NCBI GenBank assembly: GCA_003666485.1
Contig: CP032931.1
Coordinates: forward strand, 310,001 to 374,000
Direction: 5' to 3'
Length of the DNA stretch: 64,000 nucleotides
Origin: Levilactobacillus brevis
GTDB lineage: Bacteria; Bacillota; Bacilli; Lactobacillales; Lactobacillaceae
In this document: positions 33,119 through 42,362 of the stretch, piece after piece
Layout: each line of letters opens with the position of its first letter
Numbering within the stretch: position 1 is the first letter of the stretch
Notes under the pieces: generated by a model
What the model saw: only the letters and a program-made list of their open reading frames with translations
Databases searched by the model: none
What the model was told of the DNA's origin: nothing
Made by a program: the position numbers and the translations under genes

Positions 33119-35866
33119 ATGGCACAAGACCCCAAAACAACCGTTACCACAACCGAAGCAGAAACCACTGACCCTGGACCCAGCCAGCAGACGCCATTGT
33201 GGCAGCGCTCGACTGAGTCCTTACTTGTTGATTTTGATACCAATGCAGAAGATGGCTTGACCACGGCCGAGGCACAACAGCGTCTGAAGGCCAATGGTCC
33301 CAACGAATTGACTGCTAAGAAGCAATCGAACCTGTTGCGTTTCTTGAAGCAATTCAACAACTCCATCATCTACATTTTGGCGGCCGCAGCGCTGATGACA
33401 TTTTTCATGCACCACTACTCCGACTCGATCGTTATCGGGCTGGTGATCGTCGCTAACGCCTTCATTGGGTATTTCCAGGAACGGTCAGCGGATAATGCGC
33501 TGGACCGCATCAAAGCCCTGCTGGTCTCAGAGGCCGTCGTGATTCGGGATGGCCAAAAAGTCACACTGCCAGCCCGTGAGTTGGTGACCGGGGACCTCGT
33601 TCAGTTGGAGGCCGGGGATACTGTCCCTGCTGACCTGCGGCTGATCGACGCGGATAACTTAAAAATCCAAGAGTCGGCTTTGACCGGTGAGACCGATTCC
33701 GTTGAGAAGGGTGAGGACCCGCTGGCGGTGGCTGATTTGCCACTGGCCGAACGGACCAACCAAGCCTTTGCCTCAACGGCAGTCACGAATGGTTCCGGTC
33801 GTGGTATCGTGACGGTGACCGGGGCCCAAACCGAAATTGGGCACATCCAACAAAACGTCGCGGAGGTCAAGCAACAAAAAACGCCGTTGATGAAGAACTT
33901 AAACAGTTTGGGACTCGGGTTATCCATCGCCATTTTAATTGCGGCGGTCCTGTTATTCCTGCTGGGGATGTGGACCCACGTTTACAGTCTGCCAACGTTA
34001 CTGATTGCCGTTATCACCATGGTCGTGGGCTCGATGCCAGAAGGCCTGCCCGCTAGTACCTCGGTGGTGCTGGCCATGGGGACGCAAGCGATGACCAAGC
34101 AAAACGTCATCGTCAAGACCTTGCCCGCAGTGGAAACGCTGGGGGCCGTGGATATCGTCAACACCGATAAGACCGGGACGCTGACGAAAAACGAAATGAC
34201 CGTGACCGATATTTTAACGCCGCAGGACACCTATACCGTGTCTGGCGTGGGTTACGATGCGGACGGTCAGATTCAAAATGATGAAGACCAAGCCGTTGAT
34301 TGGCAAGCCGACGCGGACCTGGAATGGTTGGTCCAAATTGCTGGGCAGACCTCCGACGCCGAATTCCATGAGGAAGATGGCCAATGGGTCCTGACCGGGG
34401 AACCGACCGATGGGGCGCTGACGGCGCTGTACCACAAGATGGTTGGCGCAGATCCGGATCCCCAAGAGATCGACTCGCTGCCCTTCGACTCCGCTATCCG
34501 GTACTCAGCGCGACTGGTCGACCATAACGGCCAACGTTACCTGTTAGTCAAGGGGGCGCCGCAAACGTTGACGCGCCTGATGCGTGAACACGGGACGGCC
34601 GTCGACGAAGATGCTTGGCAAGCGCGGTTATCTCAGCTGACCCAACAAGGTAAACGGGTCGTGGCGCTGGGGTATCAACCGGTAGCGGCCGATGCGGACG
34701 AAGTCGACGACCTGCCAGTGGGTGAAAACTTCCACTTGGCCGGGATGGCCGGAATCATTGACCCGCCACGCCCAGGTGTCGCCGATGCTGTGCGGCAATT
34801 GCGTTACGCCGGGATCAAGGTCAAGATGATCACCGGGGATGACCCGGAAACGGCCGCGGCGATTGCCCAACAGCTGAACTTGTCTGAACAGGCCCGTGCC
34901 ATCACTGGTCCAGAACTGGCCCAGATGAGCGATGCGGAATTGGCTTCACAAATTGATAAGTACACCGTCTTTGCCCGGACTACGCCGGCCGATAAGCTGC
35001 GCATCGTGAAGGCCCAACAGTCTCGTGGTCACGTGGTTTCCATGACTGGGGATGGGGTCAACGACGCGCCCGCCTTGAAGCAGGCCGATATCGGGGTTGC
35101 CATGGGGATTCGGGGGACCGACGTTGCCAAGGACTCCGCTGATATGGTGCTGGCCGATGACGACTTCACCTCAATCTTGGGGGCTGTCCGAGAAGGTCGC
35201 CACGTCTTCGATAACATTCGCAAGACGATTCGTTTCTTGTTACCAACGAGTTTCGCCGAAGGGTTGATCGTGGTCTTGAGTATCCTGATGGACCAAGAGC
35301 TGCCGCTGTTCCCAACACAATTGTTGTGGATCAACATGGTGTCGGCCCTGACGATTCAATTTGCCTTCATCTTCGAACCCGCCGAAAGTGGCATCATGCG
35401 CCGGGGGCCACGGGACGTGACGCAAGGCATCCTGTCCAGATGGGATGTGGCGGAAGTCACCTACGTGTCGTTGCTGATCTCCGGGCTGGGGATGTTTGCC
35501 TACGACCTCTTAACGGGCCAAGGCCTCTCCGCCGTTATCGGCAGTACCATGACGCTAAACGTGATCATCTTCGGGAAGATCTTCTACCTCTTCAACCTGC
35601 AAAATGACCACCCAGTCTTGTCAAAATACTTCTTCAGAAATAAAATGAGTTTCCTGATCGTCGGCATCCTGCTCTTGCTGCAGGCCATGATCATTTACTG
35701 GCCAGCCATGCAAGGCGTGTTCCACACCACGTCGGTCAACTTCTTCTATGGTTGGGGCATCCCAATCATGGCCGGAGCCGTCGTCTTAGTCGTCACGGAA
35801 ATCGTGAAGGCCATCCGGCGTCGCATCGACAACAGCACGGTTGCCCGCGAACAGCGGAGCTTCTAA
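33119..35866 (+). CDS. Cation-transporting P-type ATPase (P2 type)
   Basis: 915 residues. Cation_ATPase_N region (residues about 25-95), actuator motif TGE (about 186), TM4 motif PEGLP (about 307), phosphorylation motif DKTGTLT (Asp about 350) and hinge TGDGVNDAPALK (about 641), then four C-terminal membrane segments. PEGLP in TM4 is the signature of PacL/SERCA/PMR1-like pumps, so Ca2+ or another divalent cation export is likely; Na+ cannot be excluded. The gene stands alone, with AAAGGAAG upstream and a strong terminator downstream. Confidence 0.88.
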   Translation: MAQDPKTTVTTTEAETTDPGPSQQTPLWQRSTESLLVDFDTNAEDGLTTAEAQQRLKANGPNELTAKKQSNLLRFLKQFNNSIIYILAAAALMTFFMHHYSDSIVIGLVIVANAFIGYFQERSADNALDRIKALLVSEAVVIRDGQKVTLPARELVTGDLVQLEAGDTVPADLRLIDADNLKIQESALTGETDSVEKGEDPLAVADLPLAERTNQAFASTAVTNGSGRGIVTVTGAQTEIGHIQQNVAEVKQQKTPLMKNLNSLGLGLSIAILIAAVLLFLLGMWTHVYSLPTLLIAVITMVVGSMPEGLPASTSVVLAMGTQAMTKQNVIVKTLPAVETLGAVDIVNTDKTGTLTKNEMTVTDILTPQDTYTVSGVGYDADGQIQNDEDQAVDWQADADLEWLVQIAGQTSDAEFHEEDGQWVLTGEPTDGALTALYHKMVGADPDPQEIDSLPFDSAIRYSARLVDHNGQRYLLVKGAPQTLTRLMREHGTAVDEDAWQARLSQLTQQGKRVVALGYQPVAADADEVDDLPVGENFHLAGMAGIIDPPRPGVADAVRQLRYAGIKVKMITGDDPETAAAIAQQLNLSEQARAITGPELAQMSDAELASQIDKYTVFARTTPADKLRIVKAQQSRGHVVSMTGDGVNDAPALKQADIGVAMGIRGTDVAKDSADMVLADDDFTSILGAVREGRHVFDNIRKTIRFLLPTSFAEGLIVVLSILMDQELPLFPTQLLWINMVSALTIQFAFIFEPAESGIMRRGPRDVTQGILSRWDVAEVTYVSLLISGLGMFAYDLLTGQGLSAVIGSTMTLNVIIFGKIFYLFNLQNDHPVLSKYFFRNKMSFLIVGILLLLQAMIIYWPAMQGVFHTTSVNFFYGWGIPIMAGAVVLVVTEIVKAIRRRIDNSTVAREQRSF

Positions 35867-35879
35867 TCGGTGTTAAATT

Positions 35880-35914
35880 AGCCACTACCTGTCTTTTGCG
35901 GGTGGTGGCTTTTT
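35880..35914 (+). terminator. Terminator after P-type ATPase gene
   Basis: AGCCACTACC pairs with GGGTGGTGGCT, followed by five Ts. Confidence 0.85.
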
Positions 35915-35962
35915 GACTGCTCTTGGTGACAAAATTAGTCTTTGACTGCAACTTTGTCCGTA

Positions 35963-36395
35963 CTGGCCGCCTACCGTCCGCCAAATATGGGTCGGAACGC
36001 GGTGGGCGGACGGGTCGAGCCAAAGTGCGGTCTCGACGCCTCGCCTTTGAGCCAAAGGTCGCGTCTCAAAGCCGCCAGTTTCCTAAGCTGCATGAATCGC
36101 GCCGCTAAGGGAACTCCCACGGCTGAACCCATATTTGGCGGACTACCGGCTACAAAAAGTGCTTGCCAACAACAATCGATTTAACCCCCTGATAGCAGTT
36201 AACTTATCAACTAAACTTTAGGTCCAACACAGTGTTCCTGATAAGCACTAACTTGCCGGAGGTAGCCAGGCTTTCAAGCGAACCGGAAAACCGCCCCTCA
36301 GGCTGGAGGTGTTCCCCAGAGCAGGCGGAACCCTGGCTGACGCAGGCTCCTGGTTTCACTAATTTTAGTGGTCAGAATACTGTCGTTCCGGGAAT
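35963..36395 (-). repeat. Composite structured repeat on minus strand: shortened A module, spacer, full B module
   Basis: Read on the minus strand, 36395 to 36254 is an A module whose right half is deleted (GCCTGAGGGGCGGTTTTCCG is kept, the GCCAACACCGTCGACA block is lost). Next comes a spacer with TGCTTATCAGG..ACACTG and TTGGCAAGCACT. 36153 to 35963 is a complete B module (outer helix CGCCAAATATGGGT/ACCCATATTTGGCG). It sits downstream of the ATPase gene and upstream of pepD. Confidence 0.87.
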
Positions 36396-36653
36396 CGACG
36401 CGCTAATGCAGCCCTTACTAATACAAACGAAAGGCGCCAGTAATTTGTGACCTGTTAACGCGAATCTTTAGAAAAAGTTTAAGTGCTAACCGCCCACCCA
36501 ACTAGGCGAGAAACCGCGTGTGGCTGAGAAGGTGCGCAGCGGTTCGGTAAGTAAAATGCAAGAACTCACATAATTTTTTAATATTTCGGCGAAACCCCTA
36601 GCCCTTAGCACCTGATAATCCTATACTGGTAAGCAAAGGGGGCGGAACATAAA
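36396..36653. other. pepD upstream region
   Basis: About 260 bp with a weak ACCGC...GCGGT hairpin and TATACT at 36622-36627 as a possible -10. The GGCTGAGA here recalls a TPP or repeat motif, but no complete riboswitch can be built. Confidence 0.35.
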
Positions 36654-38075
36654 ATGTTGAAGAAAAGTTCCGATTGTACCGAGATTTTAGTGGGTAAAGC
36701 CGCCAGTATGGACGGTTCCACGATTGTGGCGCGTAACGAGGATGGTTACGGCCCAGTTAATCCAATTAAATTTGTGGTCCACCCAGCAACGGACCAGGCG
36801 GGTAAAGCCTTCACGTCGGCAGTTACCGGCGTTACCGTACCCTTACCCGACCACGCCTACCGTTACACCGGCACGCCACAGGCTGATCAAAGTGATGGTC
36901 AGTACGAAGAAGCCGGCATTAATGAATTTAACGTCGGCATGAGCGCCACGGAAACCACGGCAACCAATGCGCGGGTGTTGGGCTATGACCCGCTGGTTGA
37001 CGATGGTGTGAACGAAGAAGCCATGGTCACCCTGGTTTTGCCGTACATCAAGAGTGCCAAGGAAGGGGCCCAACGCTTGGGTGCCCTGCTGGAAAAGTAC
37101 GGGACGGGCGAAAGCAACAGTATTGCCTTTAACGATAACGAAGAAATTTGGTACCTAGAAACCGCCGGCGGTCATCACTGGGCAGCGATGCGCTTGCCAG
37201 AAGACTGCTACGCCATTGCGCCAAACCAGACGCTGATGCAAGAGGTCGACTTGAACGACACCGACAACTTCTTAGTGGCCACGGACTTGGTCAACTTTGT
37301 GGAGAAGTACCATTTGAACCCGACACCTGGTCACTTTAATTTCCGGGAAATCTTCGGGACCCACGGGGAAGACGACGCGTACTACAACACGCCGCGAACT
37401 TGGTACGGTCAGAAGTTGTTCAACCCAGAAATCACCGACCAAGACCCAACGGATCAAGACATGCCGTTTGCGCGGAAGCCAGCCAAGAAGATTGCCATCG
37501 AAGACGTGGAATTCTTCCTGTCTTCTCACTACAACGGCACCAAGTACGACCCATTTGGCACCTACGCGTCCGGCTCGGCTGATGACCAAAAGAAGTATCG
37601 GCCAATCGCCATGGACCGGAACCAGTGCTCGTCAATCCTGCAGATTAGAAATGATGTGCCAGCCGACCACGCTGCGATTCAATGGATCGCCATGGGCTTC
37701 TTCGCTTATGCACCCTATGTCCCATTCTTCACCAACATCAACGACACGCCGGAGGATTACAAGAACACCACGACGGCGGTCGATGTGGAGAACGTTTACT
37801 GGCTAAATAAGACGTTATCTGTTATTATTGAACCACATTTTCATGAATATGTAGAAGCGGTTAATGCCTTCCGTGAAGGGTGTCAATCTTATGCCCGACA
37901 ACGGGTGGCTGCGACTGACGCAGCGATGACTGGTGATGCGACGAATTTCCTGACTGCAAGTAATGCGGAAACAGCCGGGGAAGTCTCCAAACGGACGCAC
38001 CAGTTATTTGACGATTTGGTCAAGCACGGGCTGTTATTATCGAAGACGGCTTGGGAAAAGGGTCAAAACCTGTAA
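36654..38075 (+). CDS. pepD: Dipeptidase, C69 family
   Basis: 473 residues. The start MLKKSSDCTEILVGKAASMDGSTIVARNEDGYGP is the C69 signature: the Cys at position 8 becomes the catalytic nucleophile, usually after removal of the short propeptide, and R/NED are conserved. Lactobacillar PepD enzymes cleave a broad range of dipeptides in the cytoplasm and support growth on peptides. AAAGGGGG lies upstream of ATG 36654. It is probably its own transcription unit with the secreted protein gene 44 bp downstream. Confidence 0.9.
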   Translation: MLKKSSDCTEILVGKAASMDGSTIVARNEDGYGPVNPIKFVVHPATDQAGKAFTSAVTGVTVPLPDHAYRYTGTPQADQSDGQYEEAGINEFNVGMSATETTATNARVLGYDPLVDDGVNEEAMVTLVLPYIKSAKEGAQRLGALLEKYGTGESNSIAFNDNEEIWYLETAGGHHWAAMRLPEDCYAIAPNQTLMQEVDLNDTDNFLVATDLVNFVEKYHLNPTPGHFNFREIFGTHGEDDAYYNTPRTWYGQKLFNPEITDQDPTDQDMPFARKPAKKIAIEDVEFFLSSHYNGTKYDPFGTYASGSADDQKKYRPIAMDRNQCSSILQIRNDVPADHAAIQWIAMGFFAYAPYVPFFTNINDTPEDYKNTTTAVDVENVYWLNKTLSVIIEPHFHEYVEAVNAFREGCQSYARQRVAATDAAMTGDATNFLTASNAETAGEVSKRTHQLFDDLVKHGLLLSKTAWEKGQNL

Positions 38076-38119
38076 CACGGCGGCGCTAGTCAGGTGAACC
38101 AACTAGGGGGGAGCTCATC

Positions 38120-39118
38120 ATGAAGTGGATCAAAGTGGTGTTAGCAAGCGGGGTTGCTCTGAGTCTTTGGGGCGGCGCGGTAACGGCTGAGGCGGCTAAA
38201 CGGGTCAAGTTGCCCGCATACCCGCAACAGCGCGTGTTTACGTTTAAGGCGAAAGGGACCAAAGTTTACAGCTATCCACGGGCGGCCTATCAGCACAGTA
38301 AAGTGTTGGGGACTGACCAAAGCACCACCAAAAAGTGGACGGTCGATAAGGTAATGACGGTAAATGGTCGTCGTTACGTGCGACTGGCTTTGGTTAGTGC
38401 CAAGCAGTTGCCTCACGGGACGATTGTGGCCAATCCATCCAAGACCAAGAAAACGTTGGTCGGGGGCTACGTGGCGTTAAGTAAGCTGAAATTCCAGCAG
38501 CAGATCACCAGCATGAAAGCAGTCAAGAAGACGGCCTACTGGATGCCAACGACGCATGACGACTTTTGGGATATGCCGGCTAAGACGCTGGGGAAGACGG
38601 CGGCCAATCACTACGGCCATACTTATGGTTATCGGACGCTGTACGCGATTCAGTCACTGAAGACGCGGAACAATCACCAGTATCTGTACTTTGAAACGGC
38701 GACGGGCCAAGCGATTGGCTGGTTGCCGAAGCGCGCGGTCATCAAGGGCCAGTACCCAGACTTGTTGAAACGCGAGTTGACCCGTAACCTGGCGGCCGAC
38801 AGTACGGCCGTGACGACCGTGGATAAGGCTGGTCACGTAAAGGTCGGGGTGGCACTCAAGGCGGGCCAAGTGCAACGTGTCACGCTTTTGCAGCAGAACA
38901 GCGAAACGGCCATTTACGATTATCAAGACGGCCGGGCTGTGAAGCTGACCCAACGAAATTCAAAGGGGAAAGTGACCCGTACTGCCGCGGTAACGCCAAC
39001 CAAGAGCCTGTCGTTCAAGGCCCAGGCCGACTTCGACATTCAAGGCTACAAGTACAATGTGAAAGTCACGCCTGCTGGCCAAGTCAGCGTGTTGAGCGTT
39101 GGTGGCTGGATGGCTTAG
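38120..39118 (+). CDS. Secreted protein, SH3/GW-like repeats (hypothetical)
   Basis: 332 residues. Signal peptide with cleavage near AEA-AKR; the mature part is basic and beta-rich. Segments such as TKVYSYPRAAYQHSKVLG..W.VDKVMTVNGRRYVRL, TAYWMPTTHDDFWDMPAKTLG..AANHYGHTY and a late LYAIQSLKTRNNHQYLYFETATGQAIGWLPKRAV look like repeated GW/SH3-type wall-binding modules. No sortase motif is present. GGGGGGAG lies upstream. It is probably wall-associated; the function is unknown. Confidence 0.72.
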   Translation: MKWIKVVLASGVALSLWGGAVTAEAAKRVKLPAYPQQRVFTFKAKGTKVYSYPRAAYQHSKVLGTDQSTTKKWTVDKVMTVNGRRYVRLALVSAKQLPHGTIVANPSKTKKTLVGGYVALSKLKFQQQITSMKAVKKTAYWMPTTHDDFWDMPAKTLGKTAANHYGHTYGYRTLYAIQSLKTRNNHQYLYFETATGQAIGWLPKRAVIKGQYPDLLKRELTRNLAADSTAVTTVDKAGHVKVGVALKAGQVQRVTLLQQNSETAIYDYQDGRAVKLTQRNSKGKVTRTAAVTPTKSLSFKAQADFDIQGYKYNVKVTPAGQVSVLSVGGWMA

Positions 39119-39140
39119 GGATTTGAAATTTTATAAATAA

Positions 39141-39183
39141 CGGCCAGGTCGTTTGCGTTGGTGCGCGGATGACCTGGCCTTTG
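39141..39183 (+). terminator. Terminator after secreted protein gene
   Basis: GGCCAGGTC pairs with GACCTGGCC, then TTTGTTG. Confidence 0.8.
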
Positions 39184-39222
39184 TTGTATCCAAATGTTTC
39201 TAAAATTTATCCTTAAATGATG

Positions 39223-40107
39223 TTACCACTTTAATCTTCTACCGTTTTTACGGACCTCTGAAGGCGTGGTTTGAGTCCAACGTTTGAATTGACGGCTGAA
39301 GTTAGCAACGTTTTTATAGCCTAAGGCGTTACCAATTTCATTAATGGTGTATTGGGGCTTAGTGAGTAATTTTTTGGCTTCGTTTATTTTTAATTTAGAT
39401 AAATACTCCCTAGGTGAGATACCGTAAGTATTCTTAAAGATACGGAAACCGTAGCCATCGCTAAAACCAACCTTTCTGATAGCTTGAGACACTTCGACTA
39501 AAGTTCCCTCAGCCATGTAGCCATTTTTGAAGTAGTTTAAGACCTGGCTAGTTAGCTGATCTTTTAAGTAATCAGCCATAATTCGAGCGTACTCAGTAGT
39601 ACTTGTTTCGCTGTTTCGGCGACTCTTCTTGGTATCTTGGAAAAAGATTTGAAGCATTTTAGATAGTTCGATTTGAATAATCATTTTAGTGTCGAAGTCG
39701 TAAGATTTGTCAGAAATAAGAGAATCAATTTTATTCAAATGAGGAGTTAGTAACCCAGTAAAATGACTGTTTTTAGGATAATGATAGGCTAGACCTTCAA
39801 TGAGTTGGGCCTTGAGTGTTGGATCATCTAGGTCGAAGTGGAAGCAAAAATAGGTTAGGGCATGACCAGCCCAAACGCGGTGGAGGACTTCTGGTGGAAT
39901 CAGTGCGAAATCGCCGGGCTTTAAGTCGTATGTCTTGCCATATATATCTAAAAATTCTGTCCCTGCAAGCACATAAATACATTCAAAGGCATAATGTTTT
40001 TCAATAGGGACAGCCCAGTCGTCGGTGACCTGTTGCTCATGTGCACCAAAAAAAGTTAAGTTCCAGTCTAGGACGGGTAGGCGCTTAGCATTCTTCAGAA
40101 AATCCAT
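39223..40107 (-). CDS. AraC-family regulator of GH42 cassette 1
   Basis: 294 residues. N-terminal cupin-like sugar-sensing domain (GDFALIPPEVLHRVWAGHALTYFCFHFDL) and C-terminal double helix-turn-helix (INEIGNALGYKNVANFSRQFKRWTQTTPSEVRK). It is divergent from the beta-galactosidase gene at 40276 and most likely activates it. AGAGGA lies upstream of ATG 40107. Base composition is clearly more AT-rich than the genes to the left, marking the start of the island. It is a paralogue of the broken gene at 47682. Confidence 0.87.
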   Translation of the reverse strand: MDFLKNAKRLPVLDWNLTFFGAHEQQVTDDWAVPIEKHYAFECIYVLAGTEFLDIYGKTYDLKPGDFALIPPEVLHRVWAGHALTYFCFHFDLDDPTLKAQLIEGLAYHYPKNSHFTGLLTPHLNKIDSLISDKSYDFDTKMIIQIELSKMLQIFFQDTKKSRRNSETSTTEYARIMADYLKDQLTSQVLNYFKNGYMAEGTLVEVSQAIRKVGFSDGYGFRIFKNTYGISPREYLSKLKINEAKKLLTKPQYTINEIGNALGYKNVANFSRQFKRWTQTTPSEVRKNGRRLKW

Positions 40108-40233
40108 AGTGAGTCCTCTTTTCTAAGCCGGTTTCCGGTCTCAAGCTCAATCTTAATATCATATTTGGATAAATTCAAGATAAATTACCACATATACAAT
40201 CGTGAAGAAAACTGTGATACTTAGGTCAATAAA

Positions 40234-40247
40234 AGAAAGCGTTTTCT
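40234..40247 (+). promoter_or_regulatory. cre site (CcpA) upstream of GH42 gene 1
   Basis: AGAAAGCGTTTTCT fits the CcpA consensus, 29 bp ahead of the start codon; it indicates glucose repression. Confidence 0.7.
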
Positions 40248-40275
40248 TGGAAACGAAACTAAGGAGTGGCTAGAC

Positions 40276-42342
40276 TTGAACTTTAAAAAATTCCTATATG
40301 GTGCAGCGTATTACTATGAATATCTTCCTTATGATCGGTTGGCTGAAGACATTAAAATGATGAAAGCAGCAAATATCAATGTGGTCCGAATTGGTGAAAG
40401 TACCTGGAGTACCTATGAGCCGCAAGAAGGTGTATTTGATTTTAGCAAGCTAGACAAAGTTGTGGATGCTATGGGTCGAGCAGGAATCCAAGTTATTGTG
40501 GGAACACCAACTTACGCGATTCCAACTTGGCTAGCGAAGAAATATCCTGAAGTTATGATTACCAATAAGTCTGGTAAGCAAGAATACGGTGCTCGGCAGA
40601 TCTTTGATATTACGGACCCTGCCTTCCGATTGCATGCGGAAAAGATTATTCGGAAAATTATTAGCCGTACAGTAGATAAGGCCAATGTTATTGGTTTCCA
40701 AGTTGATAATGAAACAAAGCACTTCGATACCAGTAGCCATAACGTTTATGTGGCTTTTCAGAAATGGTTAAAAGAAAAGTTTCATGGTGATTTGGATGCG
40801 TTGAACTCAGCGTATGGTTTGGATTATTGGAGCAACCGAATCAACGCTTGGGAAGATTTCCCGCCAGTTAATACGACCATCAATGGTAGCTTAGGTACCG
40901 CATTTGATGAATTTAAGCGTACCTTGTCGACTAGTTATATTAAGTGGCAAGTTGGATTAGTGAATGAATATCGTCATGATAATCAGTTTATTACGAATAA
41001 TTTTGATTTAGAATGGCGTGGATACTCATACGGATTGCAGCCAGATGCTAATCATTTTGATGAGGCCAAAGATTTAGATGTTACTGCTGTAGATGTTTAT
41101 CACCCCAGTCAAGATAATCTAACTGGAATCGAAATTGCTTTCGCGGGTGATTTCGCTAGATCAACCAAGGATAGTAACTATATTGTTATGGAAACCGAAG
41201 CACAGGCATTCAAACACTGGGTGCCGTATCCTGGTCAACTAAAATTACAAGCGTTTTCACATATTGCTTCTGGTGCCAATATGATTAGTTACTGGCATTG
41301 GCATTCAACCCATAATGGGTATGAAACTTACTGGAAGGGTCTACTGAGTCAAGACTTTAAACCAAATCCAGTTTATAGCGAGGCGTCTGAGATTGGTAAG
41401 AAGCTGGCTGATAAGGGTTCACTCTTTACGAATACTCATAAGAATAATCGTGTGGCGTTCATTGTCAGCAATCAAGCACTCAGTTCAATTGACTGGTTCC
41501 CTTATAAGAATACAGCATTTGATCGGACTAATGAGCATCAATACAACGATGTCCTTCGCTCATATTATGACGCATTGTACAAGTTGAATGTTGAAGCCGA
41601 TATTTTAGAAGTCAGCGATGAGAGAATTAACAATGACAATTATGATTTGCTAGTGGTACCAATGTTATATTCAGTTTCAGATGATCAACTAGCACAGCTC
41701 AACGAGTTTACGAAGCAGGGTGGTACGGTACTTTATTCATTTCGGTCTGGATTTACAAACCAAAATGTTAAGGTACGGACGGATGTACAGCCTGCTAAAA
41801 TTTCAACGGCCGTTGGGGCTGAATATGAATTGTTTGTTGAGCCTGACCGGAACTTTTCAGTAGACAAGCCAGAAAACAATATGACGATTTCTGGTCAAGG
41901 CGAATTAGTGTCCTTACAAGATCAACCAGTTAAATACTGGGCTGAGCTACTAACACCGACAACCGGGAAGACGTTGGCAACTTATAATCACCCGTATTGG
42001 GGAAAATACGCTGCTATTACTGAAAATGTCTTTGGGAAGGGACAAGCCTTCTACGTAGGAACGTATCTCAATGAAAAATCATTAATGATTTTGTATCGAC
42101 ATGTTTTAAAGCAAAGTGGGCTGTGGTCAGACCGTCAGCAACAAGAGTTCCCAATCATTAATAAACAATTGATTACACAAGAGGGGACCGTGTTAGACTT
42201 CTACTTTAACTATTCAAATGAAGAACGTCAGGCTACGTTTGAATCGCAAGCAGGAACAGAAATTTATGAAAGCCTGCAATGTGTTAAGAATGAGCAGTTT
42301 AATTTAGCACCGTGGACCGTAAAAGTCTTTGAGATTAAGTAA
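40276..42342 (+). CDS. GH42 beta-galactosidase (cassette 1)
   Basis: 688 residues from TTG 40276 (TAAGGAGTGG upstream). TIM-barrel GH42 with acid/base Glu146 in QVDNE and nucleophile Glu306 in VMETE, then the trimerisation domain and a C-terminal beta domain. No signal peptide, so it acts on imported sugars. GH42 enzymes of lactobacilli often prefer plant galactans, galacto-oligosaccharides or arabino-oligosaccharides to lactose. It is followed 20 bp later by the transporter gene. About 40% identical-looking to the enzyme at 45272 by eye, with the same key residues. Confidence 0.9.
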   Translation: MNFKKFLYGAAYYYEYLPYDRLAEDIKMMKAANINVVRIGESTWSTYEPQEGVFDFSKLDKVVDAMGRAGIQVIVGTPTYAIPTWLAKKYPEVMITNKSGKQEYGARQIFDITDPAFRLHAEKIIRKIISRTVDKANVIGFQVDNETKHFDTSSHNVYVAFQKWLKEKFHGDLDALNSAYGLDYWSNRINAWEDFPPVNTTINGSLGTAFDEFKRTLSTSYIKWQVGLVNEYRHDNQFITNNFDLEWRGYSYGLQPDANHFDEAKDLDVTAVDVYHPSQDNLTGIEIAFAGDFARSTKDSNYIVMETEAQAFKHWVPYPGQLKLQAFSHIASGANMISYWHWHSTHNGYETYWKGLLSQDFKPNPVYSEASEIGKKLADKGSLFTNTHKNNRVAFIVSNQALSSIDWFPYKNTAFDRTNEHQYNDVLRSYYDALYKLNVEADILEVSDERINNDNYDLLVVPMLYSVSDDQLAQLNEFTKQGGTVLYSFRSGFTNQNVKVRTDVQPAKISTAVGAEYELFVEPDRNFSVDKPENNMTISGQGELVSLQDQPVKYWAELLTPTTGKTLATYNHPYWGKYAAITENVFGKGQAFYVGTYLNEKSLMILYRHVLKQSGLWSDRQQQEFPIINKQLITQEGTVLDFYFNYSNEERQATFESQAGTEIYESLQCVKNEQFNLAPWTVKVFEIK

Positions 42343-42362
42343 TCAAAAGGGAGATTATAAAA

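Noticed and set aside
36455..36600. Possible second TPP riboswitch before pepD (GGCTGAGA present)
   Set aside because: The second half (ACCTGA...TACCAGCGTAGGGA) is missing and the hairpins do not match the THI fold; pepD has no link to thiamine.
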